Numbered from the stretch's first letter, positions 24,982 through 33,973 are shown. The stretch: DNA of 60,315 nucleotides from Tannerella sp. (GCA_031257565.1 JAIROL010000177.1:1-60315); one strand, 5' to 3'. Notes: generated by a model from the letters alone, not told the origin. A program made the numbers and translations.

Positions 24982-26748
24982 ATGACAAGAATTGATTACA
25001 TAATAATTTTAATGTACTTTATCGGGTTGCTGGCGCTTGGCGGTACGATTGGCCGGAAAATCAAGAGTTCCAAGGACATGTTTATCGCCGGCAGAAATTC
25101 TTCCTGGTGGCTGTCGGGTCTATCTACTTATATGACCATTTTTTCCGCAAGCACTTTTGTTGTATGGGGCGGCGTCGCTTTCCGTTCAGGGGTGGTGGCC
25201 ATTGTAGTCGGCTTAATGCTGGGAATTGCCTCCATCCTTGTCGGCTTGTTTGTTGCAGGCAAATGGTCGCGACTTAAGATTAACTCGCCTGCCGAATACA
25301 TCAGTATCCGTTTCGGGAAACAGGCTACTCGTTTTTATACCATAGTCGGCATTATCGGACGTGGCGTGCATATAGCTGTGGCGCTTTACGCGATCGCTAT
25401 TATGGCAGTGGCTTTGATCCCTTTGCCGGCAGGACATTTTCTGGCTAATCCGGAAACAGGACATTTGTCGGTTACATACACCGTGCTGTTGCTGGGCGCT
25501 ATCACTTTCGTCTATACGGCGCTGGGAGGATACCTTGCGGTGTTGATGACCGATCTGGTTCAGTTTGCGGTATTAATAGCCATGATTTTGATCATGATAC
25601 CCCTATCTTTCAATAGTGTAGGAGGCGTAGATACTTTTATTGCTAACGCGCCGGAAGGTTATTTTTCCCTGTTCAGCAGCGAATACTCCTGGGTGTGGAT
25701 GGTTTTGTGGCTTTTCCTGAACGTTTTCATGATTGGCGGCGATTGGCCTTTTGTACAGCGTTACATCAGCGTTCCAACGGAGAAAGATGCGAAAAAGAGC
25801 GCCTGGCTCGTAGGCGTCCTTTATCTGGTAACTCCTTTGGTATGGTACATTCCCTCTTTGGTTTACCGGACCATCCATCCGGACGCCAATCCGGAGCAAT
25901 CTTATATGTTAATGAGCCGGCAGGCGCTGGGTCCGGGTATGTTGGGATTGATGCTGGCGGCGATGATTTCCGCTACTTTAAGTCTGGTTTCGGGTACGCT
26001 CAATGTTTTTGCGAATGTTTTTACTTTCGATATTTATAAGACATTCCGTCCGGCAGCATCCGAAAAACGCCTGATGAATGTCGGCCGTTTATTTACTTAC
26101 GTTTACGGGACGATTGTTACCCTGATAGCCGTACTGATTCCTGTATTGGGAGGCGCGGAGCGGGTGGTTGTTTCTATTCTTACCTTAGTGATATCGCCTC
26201 TTTTTATTCCTTCTCTCTGGGGATTATTTTCCAAACGTATCGGACAAAAATCGGTCTGGATATCGATGGGAATTACCTACGCGATCGCCCTTATTATCAA
26301 ATTCGGCTTCACTACAGATGGCTTGTTAACACATGGCGAATCGGGTAACTCAATCTATACGTATATTCAACAACACGTCCGGTTTGTCGATGCGTTTGTC
26401 GGTTTGATTACTCCCGTTACACTCTTGGCGCTGATAGAATTATTCTTGTGGAAAAAGGAAAAAGACGCCGGATGGAATCGGGTTTCTCATCTCTTCCGGA
26501 AAAATAAGCTATTAACGGAAAAAGAACGGGAGATGGCAAGAATCTCCGGTTCCATGTATTCCTCCCTGGCGTTCAAAATCCTGTTTGGAACGTATGCCGC
26601 CATTGGCGTCACTATGGGATTGATCGCTTTCGGAGGCGGCGAGTGGGAAAGACAGACATTCTATTTTGCCGTCATCTTCCTGGGGGTTTCCGCTGCCGCG
26701 TTCCTGATCAATTACTGGATGAAGAAACGGAACAGTCAAAAGAAATAA
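24982..26748 (+). CDS. Sodium:solute symporter (SSS family)
   Basis: This 588-residue inner-membrane protein has about 13-14 transmembrane helices. SSS features are IDYIIILMYFIGLLALGGTI, FIAGRNSSWWLSGLSTYMTI, the FTALGG-like motif VYTALGGYLAVLMTDLVQ, GGDWPFVQRYISVPTEKDAK and MISATLSLVSGTLNVFANVF. It imports a small solute with Na+. Family sequence alone does not give the solute, but its place between an exported GDPD and a polyol dehydrogenase suggests a sugar, polyol or related product. The gene follows GDPD by 19 bases in the same orientation. Confidence 0.93.
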   Translation: MTRIDYIIILMYFIGLLALGGTIGRKIKSSKDMFIAGRNSSWWLSGLSTYMTIFSASTFVVWGGVAFRSGVVAIVVGLMLGIASILVGLFVAGKWSRLKINSPAEYISIRFGKQATRFYTIVGIIGRGVHIAVALYAIAIMAVALIPLPAGHFLANPETGHLSVTYTVLLLGAITFVYTALGGYLAVLMTDLVQFAVLIAMILIMIPLSFNSVGGVDTFIANAPEGYFSLFSSEYSWVWMVLWLFLNVFMIGGDWPFVQRYISVPTEKDAKKSAWLVGVLYLVTPLVWYIPSLVYRTIHPDANPEQSYMLMSRQALGPGMLGLMLAAMISATLSLVSGTLNVFANVFTFDIYKTFRPAASEKRLMNVGRLFTYVYGTIVTLIAVLIPVLGGAERVVVSILTLVISPLFIPSLWGLFSKRIGQKSVWISMGITYAIALIIKFGFTTDGLLTHGESGNSIYTYIQQHVRFVDAFVGLITPVTLLALIELFLWKKEKDAGWNRVSHLFRKNKLLTEKEREMARISGSMYSSLAFKILFGTYAAIGVTMGLIAFGGGEWERQTFYFAVIFLGVSAAAFLINYWMKKRNSQKK

Positions 26749-26779
26749 ATAGAATAATATAGATAATATAGAATACAAG

Positions 26780-27211
26780 ATGGAACAAATGTATTTATCA
26801 AGGTTTCAACCGCTCAAAAACGTGCTAATCCACGACGTATTCACACAGGATATAACGGTTGGATGGAAAGGTTGGGACTTGCAGGAGCAGGGCAATCGCT
26901 ATCACGTCGGCGTGCGGTATCTCAACTCGGTGGACGGACAACTGCAAAAGAAATGGCAAATAACCTGTCCTTCGGCTAAAGACGACAAAAATTGGGCTTA
27001 CGGTACCGAAGGGGACTGGTGCACCAAGGGAATCGGTCTTTTCCGGTTCGGTCGCCGTTATCCCGACGGTCGCCGTTATCCCGATGGTCGGCACGACGGC
27101 TCCAAGGATATTCGCAACGGGCTTCAGTCGCTGTGTTACAACGAAACCGACTGCAAAATCAATTGGCAATACCTGCGGTTGTTGATAGATAGGGAGGCGT
27201 TTATAATTTGA
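26780..27211 (+). CDS. Small protein of unknown function with an RRYPDGR repeat
   Basis: A 143-residue frame in the operon between symporter and dehydrogenase, 31 bases from the first and 13 bases from the second. It is Trp- and Tyr-rich (VGWKGWDLQEQGNRYHVGVR, WAYGTEGDWCTKGIGLFRFG) and lacks a signal peptide or membrane segment. An 18-bp tandem duplication at 27050-27085 gives GRRYPDGRRYPDGR. I do not recognise the family. The position, ATG start and clean open frame argue for a real gene, but a fragment of a larger protein cannot be excluded. Confidence 0.5.
   Translation: MEQMYLSRFQPLKNVLIHDVFTQDITVGWKGWDLQEQGNRYHVGVRYLNSVDGQLQKKWQITCPSAKDDKNWAYGTEGDWCTKGIGLFRFGRRYPDGRRYPDGRHDGSKDIRNGLQSLCYNETDCKINWQYLRLLIDREAFII
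27050..27085 (+). repeat. 18-bp tandem repeat, two units
   Basis: GGTCGCCGTTATCCCGAC at 27050-27067 is followed by the same word with one change (final C to T) at 27068-27085, inside the small unknown gene and in frame. Confidence 0.9.
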
Positions 27212-27224
27212 AAACGATATACAA

Positions 27225-28688
27225 ATGCGATTGAATCAGGATAACTTAAAGTTACTGCCGTCGGGCGTGTCGGTCCCCTTGTATAAGCGTGATAAGCAAA
27301 AGCCGTCTATTGTCCACATAGGCGTAGGCGGCTTCCATCGCTCGCACCAGGCTTTTTATCTGGACGAACTGCTGAACAAAGGCCTTGCCGACTGGACGAT
27401 CTGCGGAATGGGCGTCAAGCCGGAAGACGAACGGATATACAAGGCGTTGAAGGAACAGGATTACTTATATACCTTGATGGTTAAACATTCCGACGGCGCC
27501 ATCCGTCCGCGGGTCATCGGCTCGATAGTGGATTATGTTTTTGTTCCGGATAATCATGTTGCAGCCATCGAAAAACTGGCTGATCCGCAGGTTCGGATTG
27601 TTTCGCTGACCGTCACGGAAGGCGGTTATAACTTCGATTCGAACGGTAATTTTATTATCGGCAATCCCGACATTCAGTGGGATATTCATCATCCTGAAAG
27701 GCCGGGAACCATTTTCGGATTGCTTGCCGCTGCGCTTAAAATGAGGAAGAAAAGAAACATTCCGGCCTTTACCGTCCTCTCCTGCGACAATATCCAGCAC
27801 AACGGCGATGCGGTCAAAAAGATGCTGCTGAGTTTCACCGATGCTATCGATAAGGTTTTATCGGAATGGATACAGGCAAATGTTTGTTTCCCAAACAGTA
27901 TGGTAGACCGCATTACCCCCGTTACGACCGGGAGCGATATCGAACTTTTACACAAACGCTACGGCATAGAAGACGTCTGTCCGGTCGCCTGCGAGCCTTT
28001 TATCCAATGGGCGCTCGAAGATCATTTTCCGAACGGCCGCCCGGCATGGGAAAAGGTCGGCGTCCGGTTCGCGTCGAATATCGATCCGTTTGAAAAAATG
28101 AAGATCAGGCTCTTAAATGCGGGACATTCTTTCCTGGGAATGACCGGTTCGTTGGCAGGATACGATACCATCGACGAATCCGTTAACGATCCGCTGCTGC
28201 AAAAATCGCTCCGCATGTTCATGGACGAAGAGGTGACGCCGCTCCTGGATGAAGTCGAAGGAATCAATCTGACGGGATATAAGGATAGCTTGATCCGGCG
28301 GTTTAAAAATTCGAACATCAAAGACCATCTTACCCGAATCTGTTCGGAAAACTCTGCCAAGCTGCCTAAATTCCTTATTCCTACGATAAAGGAACAGTTG
28401 GAAAAAAACGGTCCGATCAAATATGGAGCCTTTATACTAGCCGCCTGGTGCCATACGCTGGCGCTGTATGCCAAAAACAGATACCACTATTCAATTCGGG
28501 ACGCGATGCTGGACGAATTGACACAGGCTGCGCTCTACGCCTCCGAACACGAACCCTTGGCCTTTCTGCGCGAGCGTGCCGTCTTCGACGATCTGGCAAA
28601 ACAACCGCGACTGGCTAATGAGTTTACCAAAAGTTTTAATGCAATTCATTCACTCGGAATCAAGACGAGTTTAAAGAAATTAACTTAA
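27225..28688 (+). CDS. Polyol-specific long-chain dehydrogenase (mannitol 2-dehydrogenase / fructuronate reductase family)
   Basis: This 487-residue cytoplasmic NAD(P)-dependent dehydrogenase matches the family in length. The N-terminal nucleotide-binding part has IVHIGVGGFHRSHQAFYLDE. The middle has LSCDNIQHNGDAVK and NSMVDRITPVT. The catalytic KxxxxNxxH signature appears as KIRLLNAGHSFLG. It interconverts polyols and ketoses, such as mannitol and fructose, or uronate-derived pairs such as mannonate and fructuronate. Next to a sodium symporter and a fructokinase-like gene, polyol oxidation followed by sugar phosphorylation is plausible. The precise substrate is inferred. Confidence 0.9.
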   Translation: MRLNQDNLKLLPSGVSVPLYKRDKQKPSIVHIGVGGFHRSHQAFYLDELLNKGLADWTICGMGVKPEDERIYKALKEQDYLYTLMVKHSDGAIRPRVIGSIVDYVFVPDNHVAAIEKLADPQVRIVSLTVTEGGYNFDSNGNFIIGNPDIQWDIHHPERPGTIFGLLAAALKMRKKRNIPAFTVLSCDNIQHNGDAVKKMLLSFTDAIDKVLSEWIQANVCFPNSMVDRITPVTTGSDIELLHKRYGIEDVCPVACEPFIQWALEDHFPNGRPAWEKVGVRFASNIDPFEKMKIRLLNAGHSFLGMTGSLAGYDTIDESVNDPLLQKSLRMFMDEEVTPLLDEVEGINLTGYKDSLIRRFKNSNIKDHLTRICSENSAKLPKFLIPTIKEQLEKNGPIKYGAFILAAWCHTLALYAKNRYHYSIRDAMLDELTQAALYASEHEPLAFLRERAVFDDLAKQPRLANEFTKSFNAIHSLGIKTSLKKLT

Positions 28689-28701
28689 CGGCTTATACGA
28701 T

Positions 28702-30003
28702 ATGGAATCAATCACGCAAGTAAAAAACGTCCCGGTAATCGCACAATACGATATAGTGGTCTGCGGCGGCGGTCCGGCCGGATTTATAGCGGCAATAGCG
28801 GCAGCCCGCGGCGGCGCCCGCACGGCATTGATCGAACGCTACGGCTTTTTGGGCGGAATGGCGACGGCCGGGCTGGTCGCTCCCATCAGCGTCTTCAATT
28901 ACAACGGGAAACGGATGATTGGCGGTATCCCCTGGGAATTTATCGAACGACTGATCGGAATCGAAGGCGCTCGTGAAGAAAAGCCGCTCGGCAACATTAC
29001 TTTCTCACCGGAAAAATACAAGATTATCGCCCAGCGAATGGCGCTCGAGGCCGGCGTGTCGCTCTATTTTCATTCCTACCTGAGCGGTTGTAAAAAATTG
29101 GGCGACAGCTTGTCTCATATCGTTATCGAAAATAAAAACGGGACGGAAGCTATTGCCGCCAAATATTTTATTGATTCTACGGGCGACGCCGATTTGGCGT
29201 TTATGTCCGGAGTCCCGATGCAGCCCGTTGGCGCAACACTCCAGCCGGCTTCCCTGATTTTCATGCTGGGCGGCGTGGATGCCGATGCCTTGCCGATGAT
29301 AAGGCACAGCCGGCAAGGGGTTAATTATCACGATTTAACTATCCGGCAGGTTCTTGAAGAATCAGGTAAGACCGAAGCAATTCCCCTGTTCGGCGGCCCG
29401 TGGTATTGTGGCGTATTGGCCGAAGGCATGGTTTTATTAAACATGACGCGGACATACGCAGACATGGCCGATAACCGCCAGGCGACTGATACCGAATGTC
29501 GCCTCCGGGAAGATGTGTTTACTTTCCTGAAGATTCTCAGGGAAAATGTTCCCGCCTTCCGGAACGCTTATTTAGCCGTAACGGCAACGCAAACCGGCGT
29601 CCGTGAAACCCGTCGTATTAAAGGCGTTCACACACTTACCGGCGAGGAATACGTCAATGCCCGCGACTTCCCCGATGCGATTTCCAGGGGATGCCACCCG
29701 GTGGATATACATGCTTCCGAGACCAATAAACAACGGTGCGAATTTCTGAAAGATGCGGCATTTATCCCGTATCGCTGTTTGATTGCGTCCGGTTTTCCGA
29801 ATCTTCTGGTGGCCGGCAGGTCTTTTTCGGCCGACGAGGCGGCTTCCGCTTCCGTCCGCGTACAGGCGTCGGTCATGGGATTGGGACAGGCTGCCGGTGT
29901 GGCTGCCGCTTTGTGCGTTCCCGGAGGAATTGATGTCGGCCAGGTCGATATTGCCCGACTCCGGGAAATCCTGACCGGATATGGCGCCAATCTATCTCAA
30001 TAA
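28702..30003 (+). CDS. FAD-dependent oxidoreductase (FAD_oxidored family)
   Basis: This 433-residue flavoprotein begins with a dinucleotide-binding fold YDIVVCGGGPAGFIAAIAAA, then ALIERYGFLGGMATAGLVAP, a pattern seen in the FAD_oxidored family. FIDSTGDADLAFMSGVP and NLLVAGRSFSADEAASASVR also match, with a C-terminal VMGLGQAAGVAAALC. No signal peptide is seen, so it is probably cytoplasmic. These proteins are common in Bacteroidota sugar loci, but their reactions are largely uncharacterised. The gene starts 13 bases after the polyol dehydrogenase, suggesting it works in the same pathway. Confidence 0.88.
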   Translation: MESITQVKNVPVIAQYDIVVCGGGPAGFIAAIAAARGGARTALIERYGFLGGMATAGLVAPISVFNYNGKRMIGGIPWEFIERLIGIEGAREEKPLGNITFSPEKYKIIAQRMALEAGVSLYFHSYLSGCKKLGDSLSHIVIENKNGTEAIAAKYFIDSTGDADLAFMSGVPMQPVGATLQPASLIFMLGGVDADALPMIRHSRQGVNYHDLTIRQVLEESGKTEAIPLFGGPWYCGVLAEGMVLLNMTRTYADMADNRQATDTECRLREDVFTFLKILRENVPAFRNAYLAVTATQTGVRETRRIKGVHTLTGEEYVNARDFPDAISRGCHPVDIHASETNKQRCEFLKDAAFIPYRCLIASGFPNLLVAGRSFSADEAASASVRVQASVMGLGQAAGVAAALCVPGGIDVGQVDIARLREILTGYGANLSQ

Positions 30004-30080
30004 GTATGGCAAGAAACAATGCATTTATTTATCGAATATAAAAACAGTACTTTGTGATTTATTGACAATTTAATTTATTG

Positions 30081-30245
30081 ATGTGTATGAAAAAAGGCTT
30101 TACAATGATCAGTTTTTTACTGATTTCGGTTGTGCTGATAGCGCAGCGTCCAAGTGGTACGAATAATGAAACAAGCTCAAGCGATCAAAGCGGGTTTCCC
30201 GAAAATTCGATTGTCGCCGTCGAACATGTTCTGTCGCAGGAGTAA
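30081..30245 (+). pseudogene. Remnant of a second exported GDPD gene
   Basis: A 54-codon frame starts MCMKKGFTMISFLLISVVLI with a full signal peptide (…AQ). After about 17 polar residues it reads GFPENSIVAVEHVLSQE and stops. That segment matches GLPENSIAAMEHVL around the metal-binding EN of the intact GDPD at 24069, and the DNA there is also close (20 of 23 bases in the PENSI region). The HR motif before it and the whole catalytic body after it are missing. It is best read as an internally deleted, truncated paralog, though a short secreted peptide cannot be excluded. The rest of the gap 30004-30298 shows nothing else. Confidence 0.75.
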
Positions 30246-30298
30246 ATCGGGTTATCACTTGGAAGCGGCGAAAGCGCTAATATTTTAAAAATCAAGCA

Positions 30299-31186
30299 AT
30301 GAAAGAAAAAAAGAACTTTATAATCGTTGGTATCGGCGAACTGTTGTGGGACTGCCTTCCGGATGGAAAAGTATTGGGAGGCGCTCCCGCTAATTTCGCT
30401 TATCATGCAGCGCAGTTCGGTTTAGAGAGTTATGCCGTCAGCGCTATCGGAAAGGATTCTCATGGCAGGGAAATTTTGGATGTGCTGGCGGAAAAACGCC
30501 TGAATCATTTGGTTGAAAGCGTTGACTATCCTACCGGAACGGTGCAGGTAACGTTAGATAACAACGGCATTCCGGCATACGAAATCTGTGAAAACACGGC
30601 CTGGGACAATATTCCATTTACTGCTCAAATAAAGGAACTTGCAAAAACTTGTAAGGCCGTTTGTTTCGGTTCGTTAGCGCAACGGAGCAAAGTTTCAAGG
30701 GAAACAATCCTGCATTTTTTGGAATACGTTCCCAACGATTCCCTGAAGATTTTCGATGTTAACCTGCGGCAACATTTCTATTCAAAGGAAATAATCCATC
30801 ATTCGTTATCCAGGTGCAATATCCTTAAAATCAACGACGAGGAAGTAATAATTGTAGCGCGCCTGTTCGGTGAAACCATTCAATATCCCGAAATTTTTGA
30901 ACAGGATTTTTGCAGGAAACTTCTTAAAGCGTATGGTTTGAAAATAGTTATCGAAACAAAAGGCGCCGCCGGGAGTTATGTTTTCACAGCCAATGAAACT
31001 TCGTACATTGATACGCCCAAAGTGCAGGTAGTCGATACAGTTGGGGCGGGAGATTCGTTTACCGGCGCTTTTACTGCGGCTTTATTGCAGGGAAAAACCA
31101 TCAGGGAAGCTCACCGGCTTGCTGTGGATGTTTCTGCATACGTTTGTACGCAACAAGGCGCTATGCCCGGGACAACCGCATTATAA
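30299..31186 (+). CDS. PfkB family sugar kinase (fructokinase-like)
   Basis: The 295-residue kinase shows VGIGELLWDCLPDGKVLGGA and PANFAYHAAQFG (substrate-binding region typical of fructokinases) and IFDVNLRQHFYSKEII. It also has ILKINDEEV and the catalytic/anion-hole motif VDTVGAGDSFTGAF. It is expected to phosphorylate fructose or a similar sugar in the cytoplasm. It is the last gene of the plus-strand locus. Together with the dehydrogenase at 27225 it would route a polyol-derived ketose to glycolysis. The following 176 bases hold no gene I can support. Confidence 0.9.
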   Translation: MKEKKNFIIVGIGELLWDCLPDGKVLGGAPANFAYHAAQFGLESYAVSAIGKDSHGREILDVLAEKRLNHLVESVDYPTGTVQVTLDNNGIPAYEICENTAWDNIPFTAQIKELAKTCKAVCFGSLAQRSKVSRETILHFLEYVPNDSLKIFDVNLRQHFYSKEIIHHSLSRCNILKINDEEVIIVARLFGETIQYPEIFEQDFCRKLLKAYGLKIVIETKGAAGSYVFTANETSYIDTPKVQVVDTVGAGDSFTGAFTAALLQGKTIREAHRLAVDVSAYVCTQQGAMPGTTAL

Positions 31187-31362
31187 AAAACATTACCTTT
31201 TGACTGCAAACGCATGGAAAGTCCCATCAGTTATTTCAGTAAAAATGCACCTGATAATTTTGTATATTAACGAATAATGTATCATGGAAGGAACCAATAT
31301 ATTAGTAGTTATTCCTGTTGATCATTAATGCGATGGCAGTGACGTTTTTTTATATGGATGGA

Positions 31363-32715
31363 TTAGTCGTTCTGATTTTTTGAATTACTGTCGGTATGGA
31401 TGAAACTTGAAGGCCTATCTGTATACCAGCTATATCCGTTACGGCGTTCATATCCGATTTCCGCCATGGAATACCGCTTAATACCATCACGATCACAGAA
31501 AAAGGGTCTGTTATCATCCGGTTCGTAAAAACGCGCCCACAGAGGAGGGGCGCCGGGAGATTGTACTACGCGACGATCTCTTAGCCCTTTATCATTTATA
31601 TAGGTTTCAATTTTAATTCCATCTATACGTACTTTTTGAAACCATTTTTTTGCAGCTTCTATCGAGTGTTTTACCTCCGGGGAAGGGTCTTTAATACTCT
31701 GCAGCAACAAAACGATTTCAGCTGATTCCGAACCGCTCAGGGAAGGTAGTTCATATGCGCGCGCCTTGGCCGGTTCCAATGTTTTTGCATCGTGTTGTGC
31801 GCACCATACGGTAAGTTTGCCGTTTTGTTTGTATTGCGTTTTTAGAATGCAGTCTATTCCGCGCTCGAACGCATTCGCACATTTCGAAGGATCGTCTTTA
31901 CGAACGAAATCATAGGCCGGATCTTTATCGGCAACGCTTTTAAGAAGCCGCATCACATTCGCCATCGCATTATCATTATATGTGATACAGGAGTAGTATC
32001 CTTTTCTTAACGGGTAGAATTGTGGCCATCCGCCATTATCATATTGCGCTTCATATAAATAATCGAGCCCTTTCAGAAAAGCTTCTTTATAGGCGGGGAC
32101 ATTCGTTTCTTTATAAACTTTGGCGAGATAGATCATTTCCAAAACCGTCGCGTCATTATCGATTGTGCTATCGTCGATATGATTTTTTTCTTCCGTAATC
32201 TTCTTCTTGAACGAATCGCTCATCATGTGATGTATTTCTACGTTTTTAGGCCATCCGCCGGTATTGCGCTGGTACAATAATACATTTTCCGCAATGGAAA
32301 TAGCCTGTTCGCTGCCATACCATTTGTCAGGCATGCTATGTGCAATCTGTTTCCATCTTAGCGAGCTTATGTTCGCTAAGGAATATTCGGATTTATCCTG
32401 CTTTAATACTTTATCGAGAAAACCGGTCATATAGTTGATTGTTGTTTCAAACCATGGATGAAACAACCGGAATGTGTGCGGGGTACTGTCAATGGCGCGT
32501 ATTTCCGAGTATATACCCGGTACGTCCATTTTCGCTACCTGCCGGTCGCGTCCTTCGTGAAAACTACGACGTTCTTTGATAAAGGTCCGGTATGTCGTAT
32601 AGGATGTGTCACGCGGAATCTCCGCTGAAACTTCCTGTGACGATCCTGTATATATAGCGGTAAATGCGCCTGTCGAAAAGTATATTACTCTTGCTATGAA
32701 ATGTTTTGTATGCAT
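31363..32715 (-). CDS. Pectate lyase, PL10 family (PelA type)
   Basis: This 450-residue exported enzyme has N-terminal hydrophobic segment FIARVIYFSTGAFTAIYTGS. The catalytic region carries PL10 signatures: QRNTGGWPKNVEIHHMM, DDSTIDNDATVLEMIYLAKV, EAQYDNGGWPQFYPLRKGYY, YNDNAMANVMRLL, LTVWCAQHD, and PLWARFYEPDDNRPFFCDRD followed by YERRNGYSWY. It cleaves polygalacturonan by beta-elimination in a (alpha/alpha) toroid. It is separately transcribed from a TACCTTTG box and lies divergent from a TetR regulator. It is a pectin enzyme some 14 kb from the rhamnogalacturonan genes at the right end. Confidence 0.92.
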   Translation of the reverse strand: MHTKHFIARVIYFSTGAFTAIYTGSSQEVSAEIPRDTSYTTYRTFIKERRSFHEGRDRQVAKMDVPGIYSEIRAIDSTPHTFRLFHPWFETTINYMTGFLDKVLKQDKSEYSLANISSLRWKQIAHSMPDKWYGSEQAISIAENVLLYQRNTGGWPKNVEIHHMMSDSFKKKITEEKNHIDDSTIDNDATVLEMIYLAKVYKETNVPAYKEAFLKGLDYLYEAQYDNGGWPQFYPLRKGYYSCITYNDNAMANVMRLLKSVADKDPAYDFVRKDDPSKCANAFERGIDCILKTQYKQNGKLTVWCAQHDAKTLEPAKARAYELPSLSGSESAEIVLLLQSIKDPSPEVKHSIEAAKKWFQKVRIDGIKIETYINDKGLRDRRVVQSPGAPPLWARFYEPDDNRPFFCDRDGIKRYSMAEIGYERRNGYSWYTDRPSSFIHTDSNSKNQND

Positions 32716-32771
32716 GGCTTTATTGAAAAGATAAACAGTTTTTGAATGTTATTAATTGTTATTTAAGAAGA

Positions 32772-32779
32772 CAAAGGTA
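32772..32779 (-). promoter_or_regulatory. -7 box for the pectate lyase gene
   Basis: CAAAGGTA reads TACCTTTG on the minus strand, a perfect TAnnTTTG match, 57 bases upstream of the PL10 start. Confidence 0.65.
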
Positions 32780-32870
32780 CTATTTTTTTGCATTTTTCTT
32801 AAATTTGAAAGTTTATGTTTGAACTAAAAGAAATAATCTTATTTTCAGATATTTTTTTGAATAAAAGTTA

Positions 32871-32878
32871 TATATTTG
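32871..32878 (+). promoter_or_regulatory. -7 box for the first TetR gene
   Basis: TATATTTG lies 26 bases before the ATG at 32904, and a purine-rich AAAAAGGAGGAAAAG Shine-Dalgarno-like stretch precedes the start. The divergent PL10 box lies about 90 bases away, so a regulator bound here could affect both. Confidence 0.7.
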
Positions 32879-32903
32879 CATTAAAAATAAAAAGGAGGAA
32901 AAG

Positions 32904-33491
32904 ATGAAACTGGATACAAAAGATTTTATACTAAAGGAGTCATTTAAATTATTTGCCTGGAAAAGATATGAACAGGTAACGGTAACGGATCTGGAACGTG
33001 TGACTAAACTGACGCGCGGGTCCATCTTTTATTATCTGAAGAACAAAGAGCATTTATTTAAGAAAACGCTGGATAAGTATGTATTTAATCAGGATCTGAT
33101 TCTTAATTGCGATAGACAGAGCCTTTCTGTCTTTATCGATAGTTTTGTCGCACAAATAAAGCTGTATAAGGAGCGGATGTCTTCACTGGGTATTAAGAAT
33201 GCGGACTTCGCGTACATTAATATAGTTAACCAGGCTATTTATTATTATCCGGAGTATATAAAAATAGCAATCGAAAAAGGAGAGAAAGAATTAACAATCT
33301 GGAAAGAGGTGGCAGGTGGCGCCATTTTGTCAGGTGAAATTTCTGATACGATAGATGCAGATACTTTAGCCAATGTATTTCATAAGTTGTATTCCGGTTT
33401 TTCTTATAACGGCATATTTTTGCCGGATGGTATTGAAGTCGAAAAAATTCAGATAGCGTTTGATCGTATTTATCGAATGATTAAAAAGTAA
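32904..33491 (+). CDS. TetR family transcriptional regulator
   Basis: The 195-residue protein has an N-terminal TetR HTH: FILKESFKLFAWKRYEQVTV, TDLERVTKLTRGSIFYYLKN, KEHLFKKTLDKYVFNQ. The remainder is an all-helical ligand-binding domain of no recognised specificity. Genes of this kind usually repress neighbouring genes. Here the divergent neighbour is the PL10 lyase and the following two genes are also regulators. Base composition is AT-richer than the SusCD locus to the left. Confidence 0.88.
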   Translation: MKLDTKDFILKESFKLFAWKRYEQVTVTDLERVTKLTRGSIFYYLKNKEHLFKKTLDKYVFNQDLILNCDRQSLSVFIDSFVAQIKLYKERMSSLGIKNADFAYINIVNQAIYYYPEYIKIAIEKGEKELTIWKEVAGGAILSGEISDTIDADTLANVFHKLYSGFSYNGIFLPDGIEVEKIQIAFDRIYRMIKK

Positions 33492-33496
33492 TTTTG
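33489..33496 (+). promoter_or_regulatory. -7 box overlapping the stop of the first TetR gene
   Basis: TAATTTTG starts at the TAA stop codon of the TetR gene and matches TAnnTTTG. A second match, TATATTTG, lies at 33543-33550. Either could serve the next reading frame. Confidence 0.45.
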
Positions 33497-33522
33497 CGGA
33501 TTAAAGATCAAAAAACAGCGCG

Positions 33523-33945
33523 TTGTTGTGCGAATCATGGCGTATATTTGTTTTGTTAAGAAAAAGGGTTATCGAAGAACCGGAATTAACGAAGAAAATC
33601 GCCTATATACATGCAACGGATTCGAATAAAGCGAAAAAAGTAATAACGGAATATGATAAACTCTTTAATAAGAATCTGGAGAATGCGTTGGATTGGGAAA
33701 ATCTGTACCGGTTGATTGATGAATTGTATCCCGGTTTTAGAATGAAACCGGATAAATGTTATCCGAATTTATTAGAGAAAGAAAAGCAGATGTGTTATTT
33801 GACAAAGGCCGGTTTCAAAACGAATAAAATTGCTTATTTGTTGGGATATAGCCGTGAATCGGCCGATACGATGAAGTGTAAGTTAAGAAGGAAATCCGGA
33901 TTCGGCTCCATGGCTAAATTCACGGATTTTTTAAATAAATTATAA
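33523..33945 (+). pseudogene. C-terminal fragment of a Bacteroidota HTH regulator
   Basis: This 140-codon frame has only TTG/GTG starts. The readable part from about residue 15 on (EPELTKKIAYIHATDSNKAK, NALDWENLYRLIDELYPGFR, NLLEKEKQMCYLTKAGFKTN, KIAYLLGYSRESADTMKCKL) matches the C-terminal end of large Bacteroidota regulators. In those, a helical sensor and coiled coil end in a LuxR-like HTH. The upstream sensor part is absent, since a TetR gene ends just 31 bases before. It is most likely a truncated remnant, although a small stand-alone HTH protein translated from TTG is possible. Confidence 0.55.
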
Positions 33946-33973
33946 TGCAAATAAAAAAGAAAGGAAATTTATT

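Noticed and set aside
31187-31362. Two very short frames (18 and 14 codons) after the PfkB kinase
   Set aside because: Too short, with no promoter, no recognisable features and no sign of selection.
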